A stretch of 64,000 nt of DNA from Rotaria sordida. Taxonomy: Eukaryota; Rotifera; Eurotatoria; Philodinida; Philodinidae. The position numbers and the translations under genes were made by a program. The DNA lies in NCBI GenBank assembly GCA_905250125.1, contig CAJNOL010001301.1, positions 1 to 64,000 on the forward strand, in the 5' to 3' direction. The notes beneath the pieces were generated by a model that was given only the letters and a program-made list of their open reading frames with translations, ran no database searches and had not been told where the DNA came from. Every line of letters starts with the position of its first letter. The first letter of the stretch is position 1. Below, in pieces: positions 32,882-44,985 of this stretch.

Positions 32882-34427
32882 AGGTAATTATATGCAAGGT
32901 GTAAAAAGTGAGACTTCAGCACTTTGAAGTAAGAGTAAAGTATCGTACTTCTGACTACTCAAGTATCGCTTTATCTTCCTTGGGTATATGATAATTTTCA
33001 AAGTTGTACTTACTAGTTGACTAAAACTATCTTTAATTTTTAAAGATAATAATTATAATATTTGGTACACAAAATAGATCAATCTCAATAGAATTTTACG
33101 ACAATTTTAAAAAATTTGATTCGAAACTATGCAAGCGCCTAGGAAATATCGACGAAAAGTAAAAGGATAATAGTAATGCCTACAGTTAAATTTAATATAC
33201 AATATGTTAGTTTTGTTATTAATAAATTTGTAAGAGCCGGTATTGAGTAATAAGTATGGCGTGAGTAACTTTTATAGGAGTAAGTATCACGAATTTATCA
33301 TTACTCTATCAACTTATATGTAGAGTTTGTCTTGTACGGAAATAATAAAATAGATTTTACAATATTCTAATTTTTATTTCATCTTCTGATTTTGCTTACA
33401 AGATAGTTCTGCTTGTTTTCATAATTTCAACACATAGGCTAGTGTGCTCCATCTAATAGTTTTGATAGCGCTTGGTCGGAAGTAAGAAAATGTTATTATT
33501 AAAGAAAGAAAAAACAGTGATGACAAACAAAAAAAAAGAAGAAAACCATGTTCTGGAAAAGAAAATTAGCTTTTGTTCTGATAAAAGTACTGAAACCTTT
33601 TCTAAAAAGCGTTTTATCAGGAAGAAAATTGAATTCAATATTTTGATTCATTCTATTACTTTCTACTACAATTTCGAATATTTTCAATCATTGATATTGA
33701 ATTCTAGATTTTGTTTTTAAAGTTTTATCTTTTTCTTTTGCTGTTTATATTCGATCATTTTAATTCCAGAATTTACCCATTGCTTTAATTTACTCTTAAT
33801 TAATTTTATTCACTAATTTTCAAATTTCGAAACAAACGCGATTAATTAATTATTAATTATTTGAGTAATTTACCTACTAGTGTACACTTAAATCATAGCA
33901 TTTTCGAAGTAGCTGTCTCTTCATTCATGACCAATAACATTCTTGTTTATCAAATCATGAACGGTAAAGTCTGTATGTATTTTTTTTTTAAACATTTTCG
34001 TCAACACTAGACAAAAAAAAAGGGAGATAATTTTATTTACGAAGAAAAATATTCGTTAATTCGATTATGAACATATATATATGGTGACTGTAAAGAAAAT
34101 ATTTTATATTTGAGTAACTCAAATCTTATCGCTTTTCCTGTTTTTCAATTTACATTATTCAATTATTTTTGTACTATAACTAAAATAAACTTATTCACCA
34201 AATCTCCTTCATTGATAAAATAGATAGAAAATTATTTTTCCATTGAGTCAATTTGATCAGTCATTTTCTTTTTTAATTTGAATTCTCAAACCAAATGTAA
34301 ATAAATAAATGCTTATTTGACAACAAACTTTCTTTTTGAGTTTTTTTTTTTTATTTTTATTAATACATATTCAAATTCAAAGCATAAAATCGATACTTCA
34401 TAGAGTGTTAAATCACGAAAAACTATT
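32882..34427. other. intergenic region right of the hAT element
   Basis: A+T-rich DNA between the hAT target duplication and the 3' end of the KY-amide peptide gene. Frames of 60-82 codons near 33453-33720 lie in both strands over the same A-rich segment and are not convincing. No repeat or RNA gene recognised. Confidence 0.55.
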
Positions 34428-34790
34428 TTAACCGTATTTAAATGGATTTATTTGATTTGGATCTTCTTTATAATTATTTCCTAAATAAATCAAATTAATA
34501 TTTACATATTGTAATTTAAAAAAAAAAAAGTACTAACGATATGCACAAAGAGCTGGTGTTAATGCGAGTGGTCGAAATTGTAGGCGATAATCGCATAAAG
34601 GAGAATTCCGTTTATATGGCCATGAATTTAGTTCTACAGGTCGTCTAAGAAAACGTTGGATTTGAACATCATCCATAAAGCTGTTTATTTTATCATCATC
34701 AATTTGATGTAGAGATGAAAAAGGCATAGCAACTGTACTAACCAATGTAATTACTGCAAAGAATAATATTAACATAGTAGATAAATACAT
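34428..34790 (-). CDS. candidate neuropeptide precursor ending in KYG (KY-amide), 2 exons
   Basis: Exons 34790-34538 and 34480-34428 (minus strand) give 101 residues. Residues 1-22 (MYLSTMLILFFAVITLVSTV) form a signal peptide. Dibasic sites follow: RFLRR, then WPYKR. The segment after KR runs NSPLCDYRLQF...TPALCAYR and, through the second exon, ends NPFKYG-stop. A terminal Gly is the usual amide donor, so a ~39-residue peptide ending -FKY-amide with one Cys pair (15 residues apart) is predicted. Without splicing, the frame would stop just after CAYR. The splice is supported by a T-rich tract and TTTAG acceptor and by the amidation-type ending. A long peptide ending KY-amide recalls the lophotrochozoan NKY peptides, but I cannot align them from memory. 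The start is the first ATG in the frame. Confidence 0.7.
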
Positions 34791-35100
34791 TTTTTTCAAA
34801 TTCGTCGTTACAATTTGAATTTCCTTTGACTAATACTCGTACACAATTTGCTATACTAAATTGAATTAAACCTCTGTCTATATAAGACTCCTTAAGCGTA
34901 GGTGTTTAAGATAAAACATTACAATTTCATTTTGATGAGGTTCATCAATTATTCTAATGTCTTTTTTTTTTCTTGATTGTTAAATTTCTTATCATATCAT
35001 TTGTCTTCTATTTAACATAGACACAATTTGCATGTCATTTATATTTATTAAAAAGCAAAAAGAAAAAAGTATATTTGCTTATTGTCTATTATAATCATGA
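34791..35100. other. spacer between the two peptide genes
   Basis: 310 bp of A+T-rich DNA between the ATG of the KY-amide gene and the stop of the RW-amide gene. It should hold the promoter of the former and the 3' UTR of the latter. No motif recognised. Confidence 0.5.
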
Positions 35101-35430
35101 TCATCCCCATCGCATAAGATTATCACCAGCAGATTTTTCTTCGGATTCAACAGTTGGTTTCATATGTTGATAAGTTGATACACGAAACCATGAATTACGA
35201 CTTGTTCGAGGATAATTTGAAAGTGATCGTTGAAAATGATGAATCGATGCATGTTTTGGATAGATCATTAATGGAATATAATCATTTTCATCGCTAATCA
35301 ATTGACCGTAATATGGTTTATCATTTTCTTCATAAGAAGAAATATACAATGGACGATATATTGGTGAGCATGATATAAATAATATTGATGAAATTAGAAA
35401 ACTCAATGAAAATACGAAGAATGTTGACAT
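35101..35430 (-). CDS. candidate neuropeptide precursor ending in RWG (RW-amide)
   Basis: A single exon of 109 residues from the ATG at 35430. A hydrophobic signal peptide (MSTFFVFSLSFLISSILFISC) is followed by a Tyr- and Asp/Glu-rich spacer. The C-terminus is EEKSAGDNLMRWG-stop: a final Gly after Trp predicts an amidated ...NLMRW-amide. The nearest basic site is a single Lys, so a peptide SAGDNLMRW-amide would need monobasic cleavage. Other basic sites upstream (FQR, YPR, TSR) are also single. The frame is open further upstream, but an AG directly abuts the ATG after a T-rich tract (TTTTTTGTCATTAAG), as for a 5' UTR intron or trans-splice acceptor, which supports this start. I do not recognise the family. 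Confidence 0.6.
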   Translation of the reverse strand: MSTFFVFSLSFLISSILFISCSPIYRPLYISSYEENDKPYYGQLISDENDYIPLMIYPKHASIHHFQRSLSNYPRTSRNSWFRVSTYQHMKPTVESEEKSAGDNLMRWG

Positions 35431-38400
35431 CTTAATGACAAAAAAGAAATGAAGTTGTATTGTTATTTTACAGAAATGAAAATATATAAAGTAGAAGTAA
35501 AATAAAAATAAAAAGTAATTGAGGATAATCACTTAAGTACAAACTTATGTTCTTAACTTCAAAAAAAAAAAGGTTTTTGTTTTCCTATATTACTTTATTG
35601 ATCAATATACACGCACGAATCCAAAAAGTTATAATCAAGGGAAAGATTACCTTGAATATTTACGACATATTTTTATCAAATAGACTGACATTTTGTTTTA
35701 CTATTAATAAAGCAGTATTCATAGTTCATGTTAATAAGAAAAACAATTTAAAAAGAAATATATATATATTCTCTTGAAGTGTTACTTTTAACATAACAAA
35801 AAGCTTACAATCTTCGACTAATTATGAAAACAAACAATATTTTGTAAGTAATTCATTTGATAACTTCAATTGTTCATGATTAGAACTTTGAGATTACATC
35901 AATTAATAAATACATATACTTATTATAGGAATTTTGAATTAAACAACAAGTTTCTAAAGTATTGATTGAAAAATATTACAAGTTATTTATCGATATTCAT
36001 AGCGATAAATATAATTGGGTCTTTTTTTTCTCAAGAAAGTAACTTTTTGATCACCCTGTGGTATATTGATTTTCTATGGAAATCAATGACTATTTATGTG
36101 TCTCTGAAGTATGATTATTATAGAATTGAAATTTCGTGTATTGTACTCCTAAAGAATTATTTATATAGATTGTCTTTTCTCTGTTGAACTATATATTACA
36201 ACTTGATAAAGCTTTTTTCCCTATGGTTACATAGCTGTTTCATGATTTCCCATTAGAGTGTCTTTTTCTTTCTATAGAAGATATTTAATTAAATACTAAA
36301 ACAATTCAATGGAATTATAAATGTTTGATTTTATGAAAAAAAGAAACATTATTTTTATAAATATCCACATGAATAATTAAAAATACAAGTTAGCTAAAAG
36401 ATTTATTATAACAAAGTTAATTTAAAATAAAATCAGAAAAAGAGTTGATTTATACACCTACAAACTAACGTATTTATATGTCACAATGATTTTTATTTAT
36501 TCTTATGTGCTTACCAGATTCCTTTTTTTATTAAAATAAACTATTTGAATTATATTAAAAGATAATACTATTACCTTATAGAATATCTTAGTATGTGAAG
36601 ATTTTACGAGATGTTCTAATATAATCTGTTCGAAAAATTTAATATGAAGTCGAGATATATACGAATTAAGTACTCTATAGTTAACTAGAGAATAAACATT
36701 CTAAATGACTCTTATATTTTACTAGCATCAAATGTTTCTATGTTGATTATTTTTCTTATTATTAAATACATCGTTCAAGCTAAGAGCTATACAGAAATAA
36801 ATCGAACATGGTTGATCAAGTTACAATTGATATTTAAAAAAAAAAATTGAAGATGACGTTTTTTGGAATATTGAGATAAATTACTGAAGATTGTTTTTTT
36901 TTAATCAATAAAAGATAAGAAACTATGATTAATTAAATGATACACTTTATAGACAATACATAATTATTTTCGATTTTGAAAAGACATATAAAAATATCTT
37001 TTGTATCGATATCTGATCAATTATTATCGAATGTTTAAACTTAACGCAATCAAAATTAATTGGTCAATGTCATACAAACACGTTATATTCATGAACTCTT
37101 ATTTGCAATATACTTCTATCAAGAAAAGATACTAACAATCATAGTTCTGACATAACATCTAATTAAATACGTTAAAGAATCAGTATCAACGAAAGAATTC
37201 TATAAATGCTCACTAATAACCAATGACAAAAATTTGAACTTGACGTAATTAGATAAACCACAGCAGAAAAGCAATGACATCCATTTACACACCTTTAAAC
37301 TACCTCATAAGTCTATTTCTCTTCATGATTTAGCTGTTTTTCATGTATATCTGAGAATTTTGATGTGATTATCAAGGTGTTTGTAGATGCTAGAGGATGT
37401 TACCACTGTAATTAATGTAGAAGATAAATTGTTAATGAGAATAGACTTACAGTGTAGTTTATAACTATTCGTTTTTTGTGCTAGAATTTTTCAGTTTTAA
37501 CTTAACTTCATTTAATTTTGTCACGTTCATAAATTATTAAATGTTAGCGGATGTTCATAGAGTTATGTTGCTGAGCATGATTTTCTGCCCTATTCATTTA
37601 GATGTTTGTCAGAAATACGTGTGTCAGTAGTTGTTCTTCATAAGCATAAAAATGTATTTTAATATTTATAATGACATTTTCTTTTCTTACTGATGAAACT
37701 CAAGAATAAAAAATTTATAGTTAATTGTAAATGAAGAGGATTATTTATAAAAAATAGCTGAATTATTAAATGACATATTATTCAATATTGGTGAGTGGAG
37801 AAATAATACATCATTCATAATGCCTTTATTCTTAATATTAGAATTATTTTTACGAATATCTGTAGATCTTAAAAAAGAGAATAGATAATTTTTTTTCCAC
37901 ATCTTTCGCTATTTGCATATAAAATTATGACATAAAGCCTAAAATATTCTGTTTAAAATTTAATGTTTTTTCTTGGTCTAACAATAAGCAAGAAGATTTT
38001 TACAAAAGATAATCTTTTAAATAGTTTATCAAAGGAAAAGAAAAAGAAAAGAAATATGTTGTTTCATTTTTATAATGCAATAATTCATTGTAGATCATGC
38101 GTCATCTCGATATCCTTGAAAGTGTCGTTTTTATTTTAATAAATTAATTTATGAATATCAACTTTGAATCATTTATTGAAAGCTTATATGATGAAACCTT
38201 GAATAAAACAAACTCTTTTTTAATTATAAAAAAAATATCATGCAGCTACATTTTTTCATGAACGGAAGTTCTATTTTTAGAATTCATCTAGTTATTACTT
38301 ACTCATAGAAATTAAAATTCATGAAATGGTTCATATAATCATGTAATTCTCTTCATTATTTCCACATTTTAATGATCTATTAATACAAAAAAAGATGTGA

Positions 38401-39845
38401 CTAATAAATATCACTACGAATTCCTAAAGAGTTAACCAATTTTTTTCTTTTTTGAATGCAGTACTTCTTGACTATTTCTTCTTGCCGAGTATAAATCCGT
38501 CTATACTAAAAATCAAAAAAAAAAAAAACGAAGGACAAAAAATTCAAAATAAATGTCCACTGTTCAACATTCAATCTGAGCCCACAAATGATTTCAAGCA
38601 GTAGAGAACAATTCAAGAAACAAAACATTTTAAATTGAATAAAATAATATGTTAAGTTTAACTAATTGTTGATTTAAATTTATATCTTCATCATAACAAA
38701 GATTTTTGAATTTAATTATTTTTTTGATTGAAAAATCGTATCATCATCTCTTATGAAGGTTTTATGTCCAACAGATAAAAATACTGTTGATATCAATAGA
38801 TCAATGATATTTCACACAGTATTTATCGATATAGTTTCTACATCAACACTATAATATTTTTTGAATAATGTACCCTTGCAAGATTCAATCAACATAATAG
38901 TTCAAAAACAATGTAAATAAAAAAATACAAATAGACGATATTTTTCATAGATAACAATCAGAATAGAAGTCATACTTTATTATTAAAAATTCATTTGTTA
39001 TATCTGTATACAGTATAAGAAAAAACAGAATTATAACTATTTGTTTTGGGTATTCGAAGTACAAGTTCAAATTTTATTTAATTCCAATTGAGTAGTTCAA
39101 AAAAGATCGACTTCAAATGATTCTAAATATCATCGATTTACGTACAATTAAGTATTTTGGTGTTTTTTTTTGTTAAAATAAAATACCTATTCGATAACAC
39201 TACTAGGAGCCTTCGCTTTCTGTAAAGCGCTGAAGGACAACATAGACATTGGCATCCCCTATTAATATTCTCGTTACTACATGTATATGCTGTATAGTAC
39301 AAGTTTTTTTTTCTGTCTGCTCTCTGTTTTTTTGGTGTATGTCTATTATACAACCTATGAGCGAGCGAATAGATGTGTGAATATCAACAGAAAGAAAGGA
39401 TAAGTGTACAGTTTATGCAATAGAATACGACAGTATTGGCGACCGCCCCATAGATAACAGAATTAATTGTGTTTTCTGGAAATTTTTCTATAGGATAAAA
39501 GAAGTAGAGAACAAGGACGCTAGATTTCTTGGTTAGACTGATAAGTAAACATAGATATACTGACATGGAATAGATCTGGAAGATATATGATGATAAAGCC
39601 ATCCTCTCCTTCTTTTTTTTCTTCTCGTTATATACAACTGTACGGTTGCCATTTGTACTAGCTTTTTTTCTCTCTCTCTCTCTCTCTCTCGCTTTCTCTA
39701 TATTGGTTAGAAACTTGTCAATATATGGTCGTCGTCGTTCTCGTATATAACCGCAAACGGACGTAATAATATTTGAAGCCAGTATCAGTGAGAAAGAACG
39801 AGGAAAGAACAAACAACATATCAGCTCGTTTAACATTAATAATAC
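35431..39845. other. 4.4-kb gene-poor region
   Basis: A+T-rich DNA upstream of both the minus-strand peptide genes and the plus-strand IGFBP-like gene. No coding segment, RNA gene or inverted-repeat element recognised. The last ~700 bp are less A+T-rich and contain a TC microsatellite (39669-39690), and probably hold the promoter and 5' UTR of the IGFBP-like gene. Confidence 0.55.
39669..39690. repeat. TC dinucleotide microsatellite
   Basis: Eleven TC units lie about 155 bp upstream of the start codon of the IGFBP-like gene. On the minus strand the GA run codes an RERERER frame that is an artefact. Confidence 0.9.
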
Positions 39846-41690
39846 ATGATGGCTACTCTTCATCTTGTAACATTACTTGTTTTAACTATCTTTTGTTCAA
39901 TAGTTATAGCACAAAATAAACCATGTGAATCATGCGATTCAAGCAAATGTCCATTGGTAATTCGAGAATGACATTGTCTAGGATTTTTTTTTGTTCATTG
40001 AAAAAATCTGTATAAATATTTGTAGACCTTGGACAAAGAATGTCTTGCCGGATTGACACTCGACAGATGTGGTTGTTGTCAAGTTTGCGCTCAACGCGAG
40101 GTTGAACACATAAGTCTATAGAAAACATCTGTTCATATTTATTTTATATATAGAGTGAACTATGCAATCACCCAGATGTTCCATCGAGCAAACAATACGA
40201 AGCATGTGGTGAAAATCTTCAATGCAAGTAAGTAAATTGTAATATTGATTGAAATATCTTCGAGGTGATAATTCAGTCTAGAATAGCTCTTGTCAATAAG
40301 GTAACCAGGACACTAATTCAATTGATACCTATCGTTTGGGCTTCTGCTGGATAAGACTAGAAAATCCTAAAAGGGTTCGTACTCATAAACCTTTGATGTT
40401 GAGTTATGACTGTTCTACTGAATTCTCGATCCAACTTTAGGTGTATATGGAAAAAAACAAATAACGAAATTTTGTCTATAGATATGTCTGATGACTGTGG
40501 GAATACTCTAAAAGTTTCAGCCGAAAAGAATACTCCTTTGTCGAGATATTGAATTTGCAAAAAATGATCATTTGTCATAGAAATGCTATGAAAATTGAGT
40601 TTATTTGAAAATTCAATATCTCAAGAAAGGAATACTCTTTCCGGCTGAAACTTCCAGGATATTCTACTAAACATTAAGCCTATCGATGGAAAAAATTTCA
40701 AGTTTAAATTCCGTTATTCGATTTTGTTGGTAAATACTTAAAGTTGGATCCAAAATACAGGAAAACGGTCATAATTCAGTTCCAGAGATTCATAGGCATG
40801 GTCCCTCTTAAGGTTTTTCTACGTCAAAAATTTTTAAAAAATTAAGAGAAGCATCAAAATTTCAAAGAAGATATGTCATTTTCAACATAAAATAAATTTT
40901 TTCGACAATATAGACTTCGTATGGATAATCGTGGAGCACCTCGTGAAGCTCTATGTGAATGTAATGATCAAGTTGAAGTTTGTGGGTAAGTTGAAATCAT
41001 AAATTTCTCGAGCGAAATTTTTAACATTTCTTTTTTAAAAAAAAGTTCCGATGGTAAGACCTATCGTAATTATTGTCATTTAATGGAATCAAGCAAACTT
41101 GCTAAAATTGAACAAAAACCTGTTATTAAAGTCTTTAAACGTAAACCATGCGATTCAGGTATATATATATATTTGTTAAGATGAAAAAAAGAAACAACTC
41201 TTATTTTTCTTCTATTTTTTTTTATTTTTATTTTTTGTTTTCTAGCACCTGAAATAACATTACCACCCGTTAGTGTTTCAAATAAAACAGGAAGTAATGT
41301 ATATTTAACATGTGAAGCTGCTGGTGTTCCATTACCTGTTGTTGAATGGGTTTATACTGCTCCAACAGGAAAACAAATCGTCTATCCAAGTAAATATATA
41401 TATATGTATATTAACTAAAATATAATATATCTATTAATTAATATAGCTGATGATGATCGTGTCTCGACATTAGTTCGAGGTGGACCTAATGCTCATGTTC
41501 TTACATCATGGCTTCAAATTCAATCATTACAACGAAATGATCAAGGTACATATACATGTATTGCAAGCAATACTTTGGGCAAAGTTGAAAAATCATGTAC
41601 TGTCTCTGTTGAAAGTGAGTAAATTTATTTGTAACTTTTTTTTTTTACGAAATTTTTATTACTATTTATTTAGCTGGTCGTGATCTTTAA
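39846..41690 (+). CDS. secreted IGFBP-Kazal-Ig protein (IGFBP7/KAZALD1-like), 8 exons
   Basis: Exons 39846-39956, 40026-40100, 40154-40227, 40914-40985, 41046-41158, 41246-41389, 41447-41614 and 41674-41690 give 257 residues (human IGFBP7: 282). A signal peptide (MMATLHLVTLLVLTIFCSIVIA) is followed by an IGFBP-type Cys-rich domain (CESCDSSKCP, CGCCQVCA, ENLQCKLRMD), then a Kazal-like module (CECNDQVEVCGSDGKTYRNYCHL), then one I-set Ig domain with CEA, W and the DQGTYTCIASN signature. This domain order is that of IGFBP7, IGFBPL1 and KAZALD1, which bind growth factors or matrix. The GCGCCxVC motif is present here as RCGCCQVC. Binding of insulin-like peptides is plausible but unproven. Intron 3 (686 bp) holds a fold-back element. 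AATAAA lies at 41694. The second in-frame ATG is next to the first. Confidence 0.9.
40357..40824. repeat. fold-back element in intron 3 of the IGFBP-like gene
   Basis: The left arm (~40357-40560) and right arm (~40600-40824) are imperfect inverted copies. Matching blocks are AAGTTTCAGCCG(A/G)AAAGA(A/G)TA, TCGAGATATTGAATTT versus TTGAGATATTGAATTT, GATCCAACTTTA(G/A)GT, TTATGAC(T/C)GTT and TAGAAAA(T)CCT. The arms are ~200 bp and the loop about 40 bp. I see no clean target duplication. It makes up most of an otherwise empty intron. Confidence 0.75.
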
Positions 41691-42046
41691 ACAAATAAAA
41701 CAATAGACATAAACATTTATTCTCTAAACTTAAAAACAAAACAACCATTCATATCCATATCAGCTGATCTGTTTGCAGTTTGTTAAAAAAGTTTTTTTTC
41801 TTTCTTGTCATTCAATGTGTGTTTAAGTAGAATATTAGAATATTCGAGAAATAATTTTTTTTTTGTATTATTCAAGTTCGTTTTTTTTTTTTGTTCATGT
41901 CTTTTAAACATATACAGTTCATTCTTTTAATTCATTATATTATTTTATTCAAATATGAGACCAAAGAAGAAAAAAAAAGGTATCTTTTTGTCGAAAAGTA
42001 GTTTTGATTCTTCGTATATCATTTATCACAGATATTAGGAAAATCA
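41691..42046. other. convergent intergenic region
   Basis: 356 bp between the stop codons of the IGFBP-like gene and OGFR. It contains AATAAA at 41694 and several T runs, and is probably the 3' UTRs of both genes. Nothing else seen. Confidence 0.6.
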
Positions 42047-44985
42047 TTAGTCACTATCATTACGTTGTTTCATTGTTTTTGAAGGCGATTGCTTAGGTTT
42101 TTTTGTTGCCGATGTTGTTGGTCGAACAGCACAATGCGATTGTGGTGGTTTTATTCCCTTTTTTTGATAATCAATTAATTCTCTTGCATAAAGTCGAATA
42201 GCACGTCGTTCATCTCGACTTTTCAATGTTTCAATCCAATAATCTTTACATGAACGAAGACAATTTGGTAATGTATTTTCTGTAATACTTTCTCGTAATA
42301 TTTGTTCAAGAAAAGGAAATTTAAGATGTTCATAATCGAATTCACCTAGACATTTTAAAATACGCTAGAAAAAAACAACAACAACAATACAACAAAATTA
42401 TGAATTGTTTATTATTTTTCTAAACTTACAGTAATACGTAAATAATTATGAGATGATGTATTCAAATTACGAAAACGTGATTTATAATTATCATTAGGTA
42501 AACGACGTATTTCACCTGTTTTTTCATTAACTAATTCAAAACCATAAAAATCAAGCCTACAAGAAAAAAAAAAGAATCAATAGAAAATATCAATTTATAA
42601 AAATTATTTGTTTAGAAAATTTAATTCAAGATTGAAATTCTTAACTTACATGAGTATATAAGATGTTAATATTCGTTTTAATGCTTTCATATCATTTTTA
42701 ATTAATTCAATTTCATGTTTTTGCAATGGTTCAGCAGAAAAATTAAGACCTTTTTCTTGTAATGGAAATAACCATTGAATATAACCATGATGAATTTCTA
42801 ATCGATGATAATCACCAAACCACTTATCATGTATGTTATCAATATAGTCTCCATGAGGAAAAGAAGGCATTTTATTCGCATAAAATTTATAATTATCTTT
42901 TATTTGCGGATATTGTCGTACATCTGGATAACCATTACGATATTCAGCTATATCACGCTGAGCCCATGACGTATATGATGAATTTTCCTCTTCATCAGAA
43001 TCATCAAAACGAATACTAAGTTTAGATGAAAACAATGATGATCGTGTTATACGAGCAAATGATTTATTATTAGAATTATTTTCATTATCGTCATCATCAC
43101 TCATGTAGTGAGCAGAAGCGTTTGATATTTGTCGATTGGTAGGATTAGTATTTGTTTTAGATTTCTGAAAATAGAACAATTATTTAATTAGATATAACAA
43201 TTAATTAATTTCTACGTTTTGTTCTTTATTAATTTGTTGAGCATTGCCAGTTTTTTCCTTGGTTGTAGATTCTTCTTCGGTCGTCTTTTGTTTTTTTGCA
43301 CTTTCTAAATATATAAATCAAATGAATATCAATAAATATAAGAATAATCATTTATTAATATTATCATTGGATCACACACTTGGTTTTGACGGCGCACAAC
43401 CTGCAAGTCACAGGAAAAAACAGTTAGACATTTTAATATAGCGAATCATAATTTATTCGATATAAAAGTGTTAATTTTTCATTATATCAAATCACTTGTA
43501 TTAGAATTAAATAAATAATTGTGTTTTTTTTTTATAGAATATTTTTGAAGTTCAAAAAATTTATTATATTCCAAAGATGAATCTAGTTTTGATAATTTTA
43601 TGACGATGGCAATTCGAAATTTGAGCAACAGTTTTTTTTTTGGTGTTTTTGTAGTGAAACTTAGAAAAATTATGGTAAAAAATATCAGAAAACGCTATAA
43701 AAATTGAAATACGCCAAATGTATCAAATCTTAATAGCCTTAATATTTATCTGATTTTTTAAAATTTTATTCTTCGTATAATTAAGAAAAATTTTATGCAG
43801 ACTTTTTGAAAAATATTGTTGAGAAAATCGATTTTTTCAATATGATAATGGAAAAGCCATAAAATGAGTTCGTATTCAGAGATTTTCACGATTAGAACTT
43901 CAGTTCCAAACTAAACGAATATCATATTCAAAATTAGCACAAAAATTTGCGTTGAATAGTATAATCAATATTTAATATTAATTTTTGTCAAATTTCGATC
44001 TATAGCTTCTCTAAGAACGAAATTTGAGGTAAATTAATTTTAAATATTGACTATACTATTCGATGTAGACTTTTGTGCTAATTTTGAATACGAACCCGTT
44101 TTTATGACTTTTTTTGATGAATAAAATAAAAAAACTCGGATAAATATTGAGGCTATCGAGATTTGGTACATTTGGCAGATTTCAATTTTTATATGTTTTT
44201 TCTAATATTTTTCAATCGCTCAAATTTCGAATCGTTGAAACCTTATATTGAATTAATTATGATTAAATACTTGAAAAGAATTATCAAAATTTCACAATGA
44301 AATAGTCTATTCAAATCAAATTAATTCAAGAAATAGATTTTATTGAAGAAAACTTCGAAGAATTTATAGGAAGGTGACTAACAGAAATTGTATTATAGAT
44401 ATAATGTTGACAATTAAATTATTATCAATGAAGAGACACAAAAATTACGAATACTTCCTATCAGAGGCATGTCAACATATTAATTTAGGATTCTTTTGTC
44501 AAAATCTCGATATCCGTTTTTCAAAGTATTTTTAGTGATTATCTATTTAATCATCTTTAGATAAATTGAAAGGAATTACTATATCTGTTTGACATTTCAT
44601 TTGAAAAATTAAAATAATTCTATAGAGCATTCGTGCATGTGAGTCAATTTTTCACAGAATTCACTCGTGAAAAATGTTTATCTAATCATCAATGTGTCAA
44701 TCGATGAATATAATACGTTCAAGTATTCGCATATTATCAAAAACATAAGCAACACATAAAGAAGATATCACAAAAAAATATACCCATTTTAGGTTTTGTT
44801 GATCCTAAATATCTAGTAAAATTTAGAAACAGTTATATAATTATGCTAATCAACAAACCTTCGGATAGTGTAGGCTCTTCTGGTAAATTCTGTTTTTCAC
44901 CACCAGGTATCTTTTCGCTACTTTTTATATCTTTTCCACTACCGTCGATACATTGCACAGCATTACATGAATCATCATGGTCCAT
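42047..44985 (-). CDS. OGFR: opioid growth factor receptor (OGFR) domain protein, 5 exons
   Basis: Minus-strand exons 44985-44859, 43304-43216, 43164-42650, 42556-42430 and 42364-42047 give 391 residues. After an acidic, Ser-rich start (MDHDDS...), residues ~120-330 carry the OGFR N-terminal domain: NYKFYANKMPSFPHGDYI, HDKWFGDYHRLE, HGYIQWLFPLQE, MLDFYGFEL, NDNYKSRFRNLN, and LRITRILKCLGE. All match the vertebrate family as I know it. The vertebrate C-terminal repeats are absent, so it is closer in size to OGFRL1. The vertebrate protein binds met-enkephalin at the nuclear envelope and slows growth; whether that holds here is unknown. Intron 1 is 1554 bp and holds a fold-back element. A 21-bp optional microexon (43400-43380, flanked by CAG and GT) would add seven residues in frame. 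Confidence 0.9.
43610..44234. repeat. long fold-back element in OGFR intron 1
   Basis: The outer ends read ATTCGAAATTTGAGC inward from both sides. Inward matches include TATAAAAATTGAAAT(A/C)(C/T)GCCAAATGTA(T/C)C, AAATCT(T/C)(A/G)ATAGCCT and ATATTTATC(T/C)GA. Near the centre is ATTCAAAATTAGCACAAAA with its complement TTTTGTGCTAATTTTGAAT. Arms are about 300 bp with gaps. The centre falls near 44003-44010. I cannot define a target duplication. Confidence 0.8.

Noticed and set aside
39384-39863. 159-codon minus-strand frame with RERERER and KKKKK runs
   Set aside because: The Arg-Glu run is the complement of the TC microsatellite. The frame overlaps the start of the IGFBP-like gene on the other strand and has no support.
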